DNA of 64,000 nt, from positions 1 to 64,000 of the forward strand of contig NZ_CALUYL010000005.1 in NCBI RefSeq assembly GCF_944324995.1, in the 5' to 3' direction. Position numbers and translations under genes: made by a program. How positions within the stretch are numbered: the first letter of the stretch is position 1; the number at the start of each line of letters is the position of its first letter. The DNA is from an uncultured Mailhella sp. Its GTDB lineage: Bacteria > Desulfobacterota > Desulfovibrionia > Desulfovibrionales > Desulfovibrionaceae. Shown piece by piece: positions 1 through 8,863 of this stretch. The notes below the pieces were generated by a model. It did no database searches. It worked only from the letters and a program-made list of their open reading frames with translations, and was not told the origin of the DNA.

Positions 1-20
1 GAGAGAGGAGAGAAGAGATT

Positions 21-110
21 GCGGGGAAAGAGGGACACCCTTTTGAAAAAGGGCTGTCCCCCTTTCCCCGCACCCCTATCCCCCTTCCTAAAACTTTTAT
101 TTTTGAGGGG
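21..110 (+). repeat. Hairpin repeat family 1, copy A
   Basis: A long inverted repeat opens with GCGGGGAAAG and closes with CTTTCCCCGC. It has a nested inner hairpin (CCCTTTT / AAAAAGGG) and is followed by a conserved tail reading CACCCCTATCCCCC, then AAAACTTTTATTTTT. The same architecture recurs at 298, 12225, 22190 (inverted) and 56752. It is extragenic in every case. Confidence 0.8.
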
Positions 111-297
111 ACGGGCGCGGAAGGAACGTGCGGCAAGGGATGCGCCGCGGTGCGTATGTCTCTGGATTTTCCTTCATCCGCTTCCCCTTGACGCAGGTCT
201 TTGCGTTCCGTGCGCCGCCCTCTCCGTACCTGACTAGTCAGGATTTTTTTGCTCCGCCCGCCGACAGGCAGAGGAAGAAAAAGAGATGGAAAAGTTT

Positions 298-386
298 GCG
301 GGGAAAAGGTGACACCCTTTTGAAAAAGGGCTGTCCCCCTTTCCCCGCACCCCCATCCCCCTTCCTAAAACTTTTATTTTTGGGGG
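298..386 (+). repeat. Hairpin repeat family 1, copy B
   Basis: Nearly identical to copy A at 21-110, with the same inner arm and the same tail. Similarity continues past the tail (GACGGGCGCGGAA), so the A/B pair is a local duplication rather than two independent insertions. Confidence 0.8.
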
Positions 387-1083
387 ACGGGCGCGGAAAA
401 AAGGCGCGGCAGGGTGCATATCGCTCCGGCGTGTTGACTCTCTGGGGATTCCTTTTTTCTTGCCGCAGCCCCACCACTCTCTTCTCCGCTCCACAGTTTC
501 GTGCATTCCGCCAGCCGATCCGCTCGCCGAACTTCCGGCTTCGGAATTTTCCCACTCGTCGCCTTCCGCCAAGCTCCGGCGCTCTTCCCGCACCGCTCCA
601 AGGTTCCGTGCATCCCACGACTCCGCGGTGTTCTCCCTGCGCCGTCCCTCATCTCTGCGCATCCGTGCGCGCCCTCTTTCGTTTCGATGTTTTCTCTTTT
701 GCCGACATCCCCGCAGGCTGTCCGATGCATCCGCGTCCCGTGGTCTCCCCGCCCGCAAACGGAAGGACTTCTCAAGGTTCGGCTTCCCTCCCCCCCCTCT
801 TCCCTCTGCTCCCTCGCCTGCTTTCCCCGGCGCATTTTCCCTCCGCCGTCGCCAGTTCCTCCCCAGCCTCTCCCCCTCTCGACTTCCGTCGCTGTTCTTC
901 GCCCGCCCACGCCGGTGTTTCCTCCCTCCGCTTTTCCCCCTCTCTTTTTCTTTCGCCCCTCCACGTTTCTCTCGCCGCCCTTTCCGCCCCCCGCAATTTT
1001 TGCCGCCCCGCTTTTCCGCCTCCCGGCTTTGTCCCCTGCCGCAGCGCTTTTTCGCCCGGAACCCCGCCTGTTGTGATTTTAAG

Positions 1084-1100
1084 TTGACAACGGTTTTCAA
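1084..1100 (+). promoter_or_regulatory. Candidate Fur-type operator and promoter upstream of feoAB
   Basis: TTGACAACGGTTTTCAA is an imperfect palindrome (7 of 8 positions pair around a central G). It resembles the TGAAAAT/ATTTTCA type of Fur box and also supplies a TTGACA -35 hexamer. Iron repression of feo by Fur is well known in related bacteria; that this exact site is used is an inference. It lies about 170 bp before the feoA start. Confidence 0.35.
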
Positions 1101-1269
1101 TTTCACTATTTCTGTTCCATCCGCCATGAGAAAAAACTCTCAGGCTCTCCGGCAGATCCCCGCCCTTCCGGCGGACTCTCCATTCACGGTCTTTTCGATT
1201 TCGGATTTCCGCAATCTTTTTTTTGAACTTTTATTGAAAAAGAATTTCATTTTTATTCAGGAGGACGCC

Positions 1270-1503
1270 ATGTCACAGATGAATCTCCGCCAGCTCGCGC
1301 CGGGACAGAAGGCGAGCATAGTCAAGATCACCGCTCACGGAGAACTCGGACGCCGCATCCGCGACATGGGACTCGTGCCCGGCATGTCCGTGCAGGTGGT
1401 GGGCAAGGCTCCCCTGCGCGATCCCGTGGCGCTGCGCATTGAAGGTTCCACCATCGCCCTGCGCAACAGCGAGGCCGACTTCGTTTCCGTGGAGGTCAAA
1501 TGA
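1270..1503 (+). CDS. feoA: Ferrous iron transport protein A
   Basis: A 77-residue SH3-fold FeoA protein, the small cytoplasmic partner of the FeoB ferrous iron permease. The start at 1270 is chosen because a strong CAGGAGG ribosome site lies just upstream; longer upstream frames are low-complexity. Family hallmarks seen are LAPGQKASI near the N terminus, RRIRDMGLVPG in the centre, and a C-terminal strand ending in a VSVEVK sheet. The stop overlaps the feoB start (ATGA), so the two are translationally coupled. A candidate Fur operator lies upstream. Confidence 0.93.
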   Translation: MSQMNLRQLAPGQKASIVKITAHGELGRRIRDMGLVPGMSVQVVGKAPLRDPVALRIEGSTIALRNSEADFVSVEVK

Positions 1504-3827
1504 GCTGCCCCATGTGTGAAAAGAAAGGCGTGCCCGGCGCATCCGCCCTTACCGAAGAAGAAAAGAAGAACGGCGTGCGCATTGCGCTGGCGGGCAATCC
1601 CAACTGCGGCAAGACCACGGCCTTCAACGCCTGGACTGGCGCGCATCAGCACGTGGGCAACTATCCCGGCGTGACCGTGGAAAAGAAGGAAGGCTGGACG
1701 CGCTGCGGCAATCAAAAAGTGCTGCTGGTCGATCTGCCGGGCGCGTATTCGCTCACGCCCTATTCCATGGAAGAGCGCGTGGTGCGCGACGTGCTCGCCC
1801 CCGAGAACGCCGTCGAACGCCCCCGCGCGGTGATCGACGTCATCGACTCCGCCACGCTGGAGCGCGGCCTCATGCTCGCCGTGCAGATACGCGAACTCGG
1901 GCAGCCCGTGGTGCTCGCCTGCAACATGATGGACGAAGCGAAGCGCGCGGGCATAGCCATTGATCTGGAAAAGCTTTCCGCGCGCTTCGGCGTGCGGGCC
2001 GTGCCCACGGTGGCGCGCTCCGGCGAAGGGCTCGACAGGGCGCTCGCCCTGGCGCTGGAAAAAGCGCAGAAGCCCTGCGAGCCGCTCGTGCTCGCCTACG
2101 GCCCGGACGTGGACCCCGCGCTTCAGCGCATGAGCGCCCTCATCAGCGAAAAGAAGCTGCTTGTCGAACGCTACCCCGCCCGCTGGACCGCGATCAAGAT
2201 TCTGGAAAACGACGAAGTGGTGCTCGATCAGATACGCAAGGCCGACCCCGACGCCGCCCGCGATCTGGAAGCGCAGCGCGACGCGCTCGCCGCACACCTT
2301 TCCTCAACGCACGACACCACGCCCGACGCCGTGATTGCCGACTATCGTTTCGGTTTCATCAACAGCGTGCTCAAAGACGGCGTGCTTCGCAAGGACAACG
2401 CCAAAGACCGCCTTGCCTTCACCGACAAGCTCGACAAGGTGCTCACCAACACCATTTTCGGCCCGGTCATCATGCTGGCGGTGGTGTATTTCATGTTCTG
2501 GACCACGTTCATCGTGGGCGCGTATCCGCAGGGCTGGGTGGAAGACTTCTTCGGCTGGCTCGGCGAACTCATGACCGGCGTGCTGCCGGAAGGTCTCGTG
2601 CAGTCGCTGGTGGTGGACGGCGTCATCGGCGGCGTGGGCGGCGTGCTCAGCTTCGTGCCGCTCATTCTCATCATGTTTCTCATCGTGTCGTTCCTTGAGG
2701 ACAGCGGCTACATGGCGCGCATGGCCTACATGCTCGACCGCGTCATGCGGGCCTTCGGACTGCACGGCTCTTCGGTGATGCCCTTCATCATTGCGGGCGG
2801 CATTGCGGGCGGCTGCGCCATTCCCGGCGTGATGGCCACCCGCACCATGCGCAGCGAGAAGGAACGCATGGCCACCATGATGACCCTGCCCCTCATGACC
2901 TGCGGCGCGAAAATTCCGGTGTTTCTCATGCTCACGGCCGCGTTTTTTGCGGAAAATCAGGCGGGCATCATGTTTGCCGTCACGCTGTGCGGCTGGGCCG
3001 TGGCGCTGCTGGTGTCGCTTTTCCTGAGAAAAACCGTGTTCCGCGGGGAATCCACGCCCTTCGTCATGGAACTGCCCCCCTACCGTCTGCCCACGCTGCG
3101 CAGCATTCTTACCCACACCTGGGAACGCGGCTGGATGTACATCAAAAAGGCGGGAACCGTCATTCTGGCCATTTCCGTGATTCTCTGGGCCGCGCTCACC
3201 TTCCCGGCGCTCAGCGAAAAGCAGTCCGCGCCATTTGAAGAAAAAATCGCCGCGCTCGAAGCTCAAATCGCGCCCCTCGACGAGCAGATCGCCGCGCTGA
3301 AGCAGCAGCTTGAAGGCGCGCCCGCCGATGCCGCCATGAGCCGGGCCCTTGCCGACGCCACGGAGCAGAAGGCGGCCCTTGAGGAACAGAAGTCCGAAAC
3401 CGAAAACGCGCTGGCTTCCGAAACCGTGCGCAACACCTGGGGCGGCCGCATCGGCCAGTTCGTGGAACCCGTGTTCCGGCCCCTCGGCTTCGACTGGCGC
3501 ACCGACGTGGCCCTCATTTCCGGCGTGGCCGCCAAGGAAGCCATTCTCTCCACCATGGGCACGGCCTACTCCATCGGCGAAACCGATCCCGACGAACCCG
3601 ATTCCCTTTCCGCCCGTCTGGCCGCCGATCCCGGCTGGTCCAAGACCGTGGCCCTCGCGCTCATGCTCTTCGTGCTCATCTACTCGCCCTGCTTCGTCAC
3701 CCTCGTGGTGCTCAAGAATGAGGCGGGCGGCTGGAGATGGCTCTTCTTCAGCATGGCGTTCAACACCGGCGTGGCCTACCTCGTGGCCTGGGCGGGAACC
3801 TTGGTCGGACGCATGATCTGGGGCTGA
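1500..3827 (+). CDS. feoB: Ferrous iron transporter FeoB, GTPase-coupled
   Basis: A 775-residue inner-membrane Fe(II) permease. The cytoplasmic G domain carries G1 GNPNCGKT (residues 32-39), G3 DLPG (78-81) and NMMD as the G4-position motif (142-145). It is followed by a helical domain and then the membrane domain with two Gate repeats (for example FVPLILIMFLIVSFLEDSGYM and FVLIYSPCF). The N terminus has a short CPMC cysteine pair. An unusual insertion at about residues 573-643 is strongly heptad-like (repeated EEKIAALEAQIA and LEEQKSE patterns) and probably forms a coiled coil between membrane segments. A strong intrinsic terminator follows at 3880-3912. Confidence 0.95.
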   Translation: MSCPMCEKKGVPGASALTEEEKKNGVRIALAGNPNCGKTTAFNAWTGAHQHVGNYPGVTVEKKEGWTRCGNQKVLLVDLPGAYSLTPYSMEERVVRDVLAPENAVERPRAVIDVIDSATLERGLMLAVQIRELGQPVVLACNMMDEAKRAGIAIDLEKLSARFGVRAVPTVARSGEGLDRALALALEKAQKPCEPLVLAYGPDVDPALQRMSALISEKKLLVERYPARWTAIKILENDEVVLDQIRKADPDAARDLEAQRDALAAHLSSTHDTTPDAVIADYRFGFINSVLKDGVLRKDNAKDRLAFTDKLDKVLTNTIFGPVIMLAVVYFMFWTTFIVGAYPQGWVEDFFGWLGELMTGVLPEGLVQSLVVDGVIGGVGGVLSFVPLILIMFLIVSFLEDSGYMARMAYMLDRVMRAFGLHGSSVMPFIIAGGIAGGCAIPGVMATRTMRSEKERMATMMTLPLMTCGAKIPVFLMLTAAFFAENQAGIMFAVTLCGWAVALLVSLFLRKTVFRGESTPFVMELPPYRLPTLRSILTHTWERGWMYIKKAGTVILAISVILWAALTFPALSEKQSAPFEEKIAALEAQIAPLDEQIAALKQQLEGAPADAAMSRALADATEQKAALEEQKSETENALASETVRNTWGGRIGQFVEPVFRPLGFDWRTDVALISGVAAKEAILSTMGTAYSIGETDPDEPDSLSARLAADPGWSKTVALALMLFVLIYSPCFVTLVVLKNEAGGWRWLFFSMAFNTGVAYLVAWAGTLVGRMIWG

Positions 3828-3879
3828 CGCCCGCTCCCTTCCGCAACGCAAACACTTGAACGCGCCCCGCGGCGCGCTG

Positions 3880-3912
3880 AACCTCGGAGGATCCCCGATC
3901 CTCCGAGGTTTT
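3880..3912 (+). terminator. Intrinsic terminator of feoAB
   Basis: A perfect stem AACCTCGGAGGATC / GATCCTCCGAGGTT with a short C-rich loop, followed by TTTTCTG. It begins about 52 bases after the feoB stop. Confidence 0.85.
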
Positions 3913-4452
3913 CTGCGTCCTGCGACCAGTCCCCCGCGCTCAAATTTCCGTGCTCCCCGCAATCCCATTCAATCCCTCGTACCGAAATCTACCGCGCTCA
4001 ATCCCCGGCGCTCAAGCCCCTGCGTTCCCCCCGCGCCGAAATTACCTGCGCCGAAATTGCCGAGCCGGACTCGCCTGTGCCGCCATCCGTTCGCTCTGCG
4101 ACTCAATCCGCCCGCCGCCGAAATGCCCTGCACCTGAATCCGCGCCGCGCCTTCCGCTTTTTCCCCGGCTTTTGGGGCAGCTCCTGGCTTCCCCCGCTTC
4201 CGAACCTGCGCGCCGAACGCGTTCCCCACGCTCCTCAGCAGGTGCGGCAGCCGGGGCAGACGCGCCGCGCCCGGCCCCTCCATGCCCGGCGCTCCGTCTT
4301 CCGTTCCGAGCCGTATCATCCTTCGCATCCCTCCCCGCCCCGGAAGCCCTCTCCCACCCATCTTTCCCTTTTGCGCAAATTTCGTTAGATTTTTTGCACC
4401 CCAATTAAAAAAATCCCGCTTCCTAAATGCACGCATCGTCCAAGAGGTCTTC
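3913..4452. other. Intergenic, pyrimidine-rich, no gene supported
   Basis: About 540 bases of C-rich sequence with open frames on both strands that have no recognisable protein features. An AT-richer stretch at about 4376-4420 (TTTCGTTAGATTTTTTG, then AATTAAAAAAAT) probably contains the promoter of the MFS gene that follows. Confidence 0.5.
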
Positions 4453-5697
4453 ATGCGCAACATCTATCAGCTCTTTCCCGCCCTCGCGCACAGAGCGTTT
4501 TTCTTCTTCATCATCGGCCAGACCATATCCATGCTCGGCCTCTGGATGCAGCGCCTCGCCATGAGCTGGCTCGTCTTCCGGCTCACGCAGTCCGCGTTTC
4601 TGCTCAGCATCGTCGAATTCGTCAGCCTCGCCCCCATCCTTGTGCTCGGCCTCGTGGCCGGCGCATTCCTGGAGCATCACGACCTGCGAAAGGCCCTCAT
4701 GGTCACCCAGGCCCTCAGCATGATCGAGGCCGCCATTCTCACCTTCTGCACCTTCTCGGGCATCGTCAACTATCCGCTGCTCGTCGCCCTCAGCCTCTGC
4801 CTCGGCGTCATCGGCTCCTTCGACATGACCGCAAGACAGTCCTCCGTCTCGCTCATGGTGACCGATCAGGCCGCCGTCAAAAGCGCCATCGCCCTCAATT
4901 CCATGGCCTTCAACATCAGCAAGCTCGTAGGCCCCTCTCTCGCGGGCTTCGTCATCTATCTCTGCGGCGAGGGCGTCTGCTTCCTCGTTTCCGCCTTCAC
5001 CTATCTGCCCCTCATCTTCCTGCTCGCCTTCCGCGTCCGCCTGCGCGAACGCGTCGGCTCCCACGCCGGCAAAAACATGTTCAGCGAAATCGTCGAGGGA
5101 CTCAGGCACGTGCAGAGCGAATATTTTCTCAATCACATCTTCCGCCTGCTCTTCGTGTTCAGCATCTTCTGCATGTGCTACAGCGTGCTCTTCCCCATGT
5201 TCTCCACCGTCGTGCTCGGCGGAGGCTCGCAAACCCTCGGATGGCTCTTCGGCGCCGTGGGCGCAGGCGCGTTCACCGGCGGCATCATCGTGTCCATCTA
5301 CGTCGTGCCGAGGCACATTCCCGGCACCCTCGCCCGCACCGCCGCCGTCACCGCCGTCGCCCTCGCCGTCTTCAGCTTCTCCGAAACCCTCTGGCTCTCC
5401 CTCATCGCCGCCTTCTTCATCGGCTTCGGCATCACCACCACCAACGTCAGCGTGAACACCCTCTGCCAGCTCACCAGCTCCGACGACTGCCGCAGTCGCG
5501 TGCTCAGCCTCTACGTCATGTTTACCTCAGGTCTCGGCCCCGCCGGCGAACTCGCCTTCGGCGCCATGGCCGACGGCGTGGGCGCGCCCGTCACCATGCT
5601 CTTCTGCGCCATCGTCATCGGCGCGGCCGTGATCCTGTTCCTGCGACATCTGCGCGCCGTCAGACACAGCCTCGCGCAAACCCTCGCCCACATGTAA
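4453..5697 (+). CDS. MFS transporter (EntS/MFS_3-like)
   Basis: A 414-residue protein with about 12 hydrophobic segments and the two-halves pattern of a major facilitator. The start at 4453 (MRNIYQLFP) follows a GAGGT site; an upstream extension in the same frame is low-complexity. The first membrane helices (FFFFIIGQTISMLGLWMQRL, then SWLVFRLT) and the conserved DMTARQ segment resemble the MFS_3 / enterobactin-exporter-like subgroup. These export small molecules such as siderophores or drugs, but the substrate cannot be inferred. An AEC transporter gene follows 45 bases downstream in the same direction, so the two may be cotranscribed. Confidence 0.85.
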   Translation: MRNIYQLFPALAHRAFFFFIIGQTISMLGLWMQRLAMSWLVFRLTQSAFLLSIVEFVSLAPILVLGLVAGAFLEHHDLRKALMVTQALSMIEAAILTFCTFSGIVNYPLLVALSLCLGVIGSFDMTARQSSVSLMVTDQAAVKSAIALNSMAFNISKLVGPSLAGFVIYLCGEGVCFLVSAFTYLPLIFLLAFRVRLRERVGSHAGKNMFSEIVEGLRHVQSEYFLNHIFRLLFVFSIFCMCYSVLFPMFSTVVLGGGSQTLGWLFGAVGAGAFTGGIIVSIYVVPRHIPGTLARTAAVTAVALAVFSFSETLWLSLIAAFFIGFGITTTNVSVNTLCQLTSSDDCRSRVLSLYVMFTSGLGPAGELAFGAMADGVGAPVTMLFCAIVIGAAVILFLRHLRAVRHSLAQTLAHM

Positions 5698-5742
5698 CCT
5701 CTTCCCGGCCGCCCCGCGGCCAGCCTCAAGGATCAGCTTCCC

Positions 5743-6720
5743 ATGAACGGCATCTTTTCCGCCCTCGTCACCGTGTTCGGCATCATGCTTCTCGGTCTCT
5801 TCGCCGAACGTCGCCGCATTCTCGCGCCCACCATGGCGCTCTGCCTCAATCAGTTCGTGTACTGGATCGGCCTGCCCGCCCTCATCTTCACCCAGATGTG
5901 CTCCATTCCCATGACCGGAGAAGCCTCCACCTTCATCTGGTCCTTCCTCGCCGCCTCCTTCGTCTGCTATCTGCTCGCCTATCTCTTCTTCTCGGGCTTC
6001 TGGCGCTCCCACAGGCCCGAAACCACCATACGCACCCTTGCCGCCGTGTTCCCCAACGCGGCCTTCTTCGGCCTGCCCTTCATCTTCATGGTCTTCCCCG
6101 ACAACGAACCCGCCGCCACCGTCGGCATGCTCGGCGCCCTGCTCTACACCGGCGTCTTCCTCGTGGCCGACGGCACCCTCGACATCCTTGCCTCCTCCAG
6201 CGGCAACGATCGCCGCGGCCTCGGAAAGAAACTCCTCGGCGAAGTCATCCACAACCCCATGATCGTGGCCGCCGTTCTCGGCGCGTGCGTCGGATTTTCC
6301 GGTCTGCCCCTGCCCAAGTCCATTCTGAACATCACCCAGATGCTCGGCTCCACCGCCTCCCCCTGCGCCCTGTTCGGCATGGGCATGGTGCTCTCCGCCC
6401 AGCTCTCCGGCTCCTACGGCGCCGGCGACAACGCCGAATCCTTCAGCAAAAAGAACCTCACCCTGATCTGCGTGGCAAAGCTTCTGCTTCAGCCGCTCTT
6501 CACCTGCCTCGTGCTGATTCTCGCCGGCTGCTCTCCCATCGCCGTGGCCGTGGGCACCTTCACCGCAGGCATGCCCACCGGAACCATGGTGTACATTCTC
6601 GGCGAACGCTACCACGCCTGCCCCACCGAATCGTCCATGACGGTCATCGCCTCCACCATTCTTTCGCTGGTCTCGCTGCCGCTCGTCATGCTCGCCATGC
6701 AGTTCGCAGGACTCGTCTGA
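5743..6720 (+). CDS. AEC family (auxin efflux carrier-like) permease
   Basis: A 325-residue inner-membrane protein with about ten hydrophobic segments in two five-helix halves, typical of AEC/MdcF-like carriers. Family signs include the N-terminal VFGIMLLGLFAERR, the LNQFVYWIGLPALIF segment, a central cytoplasmic loop with the DNAES region, and a C-terminal GTMVYILGERY. Relatives in bacteria move malate, malonate or other carboxylates, but the substrate here is unknown. The start ATG lies about 11 bases after an AAGGA site. The gene is codirectional with the preceding MFS gene. Confidence 0.85.
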   Translation: MNGIFSALVTVFGIMLLGLFAERRRILAPTMALCLNQFVYWIGLPALIFTQMCSIPMTGEASTFIWSFLAASFVCYLLAYLFFSGFWRSHRPETTIRTLAAVFPNAAFFGLPFIFMVFPDNEPAATVGMLGALLYTGVFLVADGTLDILASSSGNDRRGLGKKLLGEVIHNPMIVAAVLGACVGFSGLPLPKSILNITQMLGSTASPCALFGMGMVLSAQLSGSYGAGDNAESFSKKNLTLICVAKLLLQPLFTCLVLILAGCSPIAVAVGTFTAGMPTGTMVYILGERYHACPTESSMTVIASTILSLVSLPLVMLAMQFAGLV

Positions 6721-6839
6721 CCTCCGCCGCCCTTGCTTAACAAGGGCGAGAAGGTTATCATGCTCTCCGCCAGTTTCCGCGCACCCTGCTCAATGCGGCG
6801 GAATCGTTGCCGTTTTTCAGCAGGAAGAAGGAGGTCTTC

Positions 6840-7049
6840 ATGCCGGATCAATACCTGCCGCCCATACTTCCCTGCTCCACCTGCGGGAGCCGGGAACAAA
6901 AACTGGAATCATGCCTGCCCGCCGGCCGACGCCATGAACTGTGGCGGGTCGTGTGCCCGTGCGGCTGCGCGCTGACGCAGTGGGCCGTGTCGCAGGGAGC
7001 CGCCATCCGGCTCTGGAACCGCTTCCTCGGTGAGGAACACGGCAACTGA
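6840..7049 (+). CDS. Small zinc-ribbon protein, Lar-like
   Basis: A 69-residue protein. The start is set by a strong GGAAGAAGGAGG site just before ATG at 6840. Cysteines occur as CSTCGS near the N terminus and CPCGC in the middle, a likely four-cysteine zinc site, and the protein ends with an AIRLWNRF motif. This pattern (PCxxCGS ... CxCG ... A...WNRR) is that of the phage-type restriction-alleviation (Lar) family of small proteins, which are often chromosomally stranded. The function here is not known, and no other phage genes are nearby. Confidence 0.55.
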   Translation: MPDQYLPPILPCSTCGSREQKLESCLPAGRRHELWRVVCPCGCALTQWAVSQGAAIRLWNRFLGEEHGN

Positions 7050-7411
7050 GCCCGCGCCCGGACGATTTCGACGCCGAGCGAACCGGGAACGCGTCCGCTC
7101 CCGCCGGGCGGGCCGAAACCTCCTCCGGCGAACCGAAGTCGAAGGCACAAGGCTGCCGCATGCCCGCGAGGCTGTCACGCTCCGCAGGGAAAACAGACGG
7201 CACCCCGGTGCCGGATCCGCCGAGCCTGAGAGGCTGCCACGCTCCGCAGGAAGAACAGTCCGGACGTCTTCCGCCTCCGCGGGGCGACGCACGCCCGGCC
7301 CCGTCGTCGCACGAGGGCGCGCACACCTTTCCCGTTCCGGCCGGACGCCGGATTTTCCGTCGCCGATACGGCGTCACCATTTCACAGGCCGCTGCGCCGC
7401 AAAGAATCATC
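7050..7411. other. Intergenic region before the radical SAM gene
   Basis: About 360 bases with no supported gene. Two similar segments reading GAGGCTG(T/C)CACGCTCCGCAGG occur about 65 bases apart (near 7170 and 7230), each able to form part of a local fold. No convincing riboswitch class was recognised. Confidence 0.35.
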
Positions 7412-8749
7412 ATGGCCACATCTCATCCCCGTCCCCGCATGCTCCTGGCCGACGACAAGGGCCAGATATACGACGATCCCGATCTGCTCATGCTCTGCCG
7501 CAAGGGCAACGAATGGACGCTGCCGCGTCCCGACGAACTCATGCCCCTGCCTCCCGAAAGCGAGCTCTTTCTGCTGCCCGGCCGTCACGCCGCCGGTCTT
7601 GATCCCGAAACCGGCGACACCGTGGAAGTCGAAGAACTCGCCGTGGCCGCCTTCATCGCGCCCGCGCACACCCTCACGGGGCACCCCGTGTACGTCACCG
7701 ACGACGACGCCCCCACCCTGCCCCTCTTCGCCTACGCCGCCGTGGGCATGATCGGCGACCGCTTCTACGTGTGCGCTAAAAAGGTCGATGAAGACCCGCG
7801 CCAGATCTTTACCGGCATTCCGCAGAAGAAGATCAACAAGGCGGCAAAGGAACTCATGGCGAAGTATCCGCACAACCGCTTCATTCAGCACCTCATGCAG
7901 AACTGCGTGCTGAAATACGGCTGCCCCGCGGCCAAGAATCTCGCCATCGGCCGCTACGAAGCGCCCATTCCCACCTCGCGCGTGTGCAACGCCCGCTGCG
8001 TGGGCTGCATTTCGCACAAGAATGAGGATTCCACCATCTGCGCCACCCCGCAGGATCGCCTCACCTTCACCCCCACGGCCGACGAAATCCTCGAAATGAT
8101 GTTCCATCACATGAAAAACGAGGAACATCCCATCTTCTCCTTCGGCCAGGGCTGCGAAGGCGAACCCCTCACCGAGGCCCCGCTGCTGCTTGAAGTGGTG
8201 AAGAGATTCCGCGCCGAAGGCGGTCACGGCACCATCAATCTGAATTCCAACGCCTCCATGCCCGACGAAGTCGCCAGGCTCGCCGACGCCGGACTCACCT
8301 CCCTGCGCGTGAGCATGAACAGCGCCCGCGACGAGGTGTATCTGCGCTACTACCGTCCGCGCAGCTTCACCTTCGCCGATGTGCGCCGTTCCATCACCGA
8401 AGCGTCGAGCCGCGGCGTGTTCGTGTCGCTGAACCTGCTCTACTTCCCGGGCATCACCGACTGCGAAGAGGAAATCGAGGCTCTCGTGGAACTCATCAAC
8501 ACCTGCGGCGTGAGCTTCATTCAGCTGCGCAATCTGAACATTGATCCGGAACTGTACATGAAGCTCATGGAAGGCATCACCTTCGGCCCCTCGGTGGGAC
8601 TCGTGAACTTCCGCAAAAGGCTCAGAAAATACTGCCCGAACCTGAAGTTCGGCTACTTCAATCCCTACATGGGCGACGAGGCTCCCCACGAGCACGACGG
8701 GGAAGACGCTCACGGCGAAAGCGACGATACTTCCCACGACGAACACTGA
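7412..8749 (+). CDS. Radical SAM protein
   Basis: A 445-residue radical SAM enzyme. The 4Fe-4S/SAM motif is C192-N-A-R-C196-V-G-C199. The segment FSFGQGCEGEPL matches the glycine-rich SAM-binding strand of the family, and the TIM-barrel core continues through SLRVSMNSARDEVYLRYYRP. The N-terminal 150 residues are an unfamiliar domain, and the C terminus is a His/Asp/Glu-rich tail (residues about 420-445) that could bind metal. The start at 7412 is preferred because upstream sequence in frame is low-complexity, but there is no clear ribosome site. The substrate is unknown; similar proteins are common in Desulfovibrionaceae. Confidence 0.8.
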   Translation: MATSHPRPRMLLADDKGQIYDDPDLLMLCRKGNEWTLPRPDELMPLPPESELFLLPGRHAAGLDPETGDTVEVEELAVAAFIAPAHTLTGHPVYVTDDDAPTLPLFAYAAVGMIGDRFYVCAKKVDEDPRQIFTGIPQKKINKAAKELMAKYPHNRFIQHLMQNCVLKYGCPAAKNLAIGRYEAPIPTSRVCNARCVGCISHKNEDSTICATPQDRLTFTPTADEILEMMFHHMKNEEHPIFSFGQGCEGEPLTEAPLLLEVVKRFRAEGGHGTINLNSNASMPDEVARLADAGLTSLRVSMNSARDEVYLRYYRPRSFTFADVRRSITEASSRGVFVSLNLLYFPGITDCEEEIEALVELINTCGVSFIQLRNLNIDPELYMKLMEGITFGPSVGLVNFRKRLRKYCPNLKFGYFNPYMGDEAPHEHDGEDAHGESDDTSHDEH

Positions 8750-8863
8750 TGCACAGGCGGGACTCCACAACGGGGCCCCGCCTTTTTTCGGACTCTCCTT
8801 CCGAAACCATGCGGCATGGCCTTTGCTGCATGCGTCCAACCTTCAACAGCTTTTCCTTCTTCC

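Larger units (their letters stand above)
1..1269. other. Intergenic region upstream of feoA, no gene supported
   Basis: No credible gene is seen. The open frames here are rich in Pro, Ser, Arg and Phe and simply follow base composition. The stretch holds two copies of the hairpin repeat (21-110 and 298-386), whose downstream flanks are also similar, so the two copies look like an imperfect tandem duplication with a period of about 278 bp. From about 460 to 1080 the plus strand is strongly pyrimidine-rich. The last 190 bases are AT-richer and hold the feo promoter region. Confidence 0.7.

Noticed and set aside
128..1087. Open frames of 297-319 codons at the left end on both strands
   Set aside because: The protein sequences are low-complexity Pro/Ser/Arg and change with hairpin repeats and pyrimidine runs; there is no ribosome site or family pattern.
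7170..7260. A cobalamin-type riboswitch before the radical SAM gene
   Set aside because: Two short repeated segments fold locally, but none of the core motifs could be placed with confidence.
6838..7419. Minus-strand frames over the small zinc-ribbon gene
   Set aside because: The plus-strand gene has a strong ribosome site and cysteine pattern; the reverse frames are compositional.
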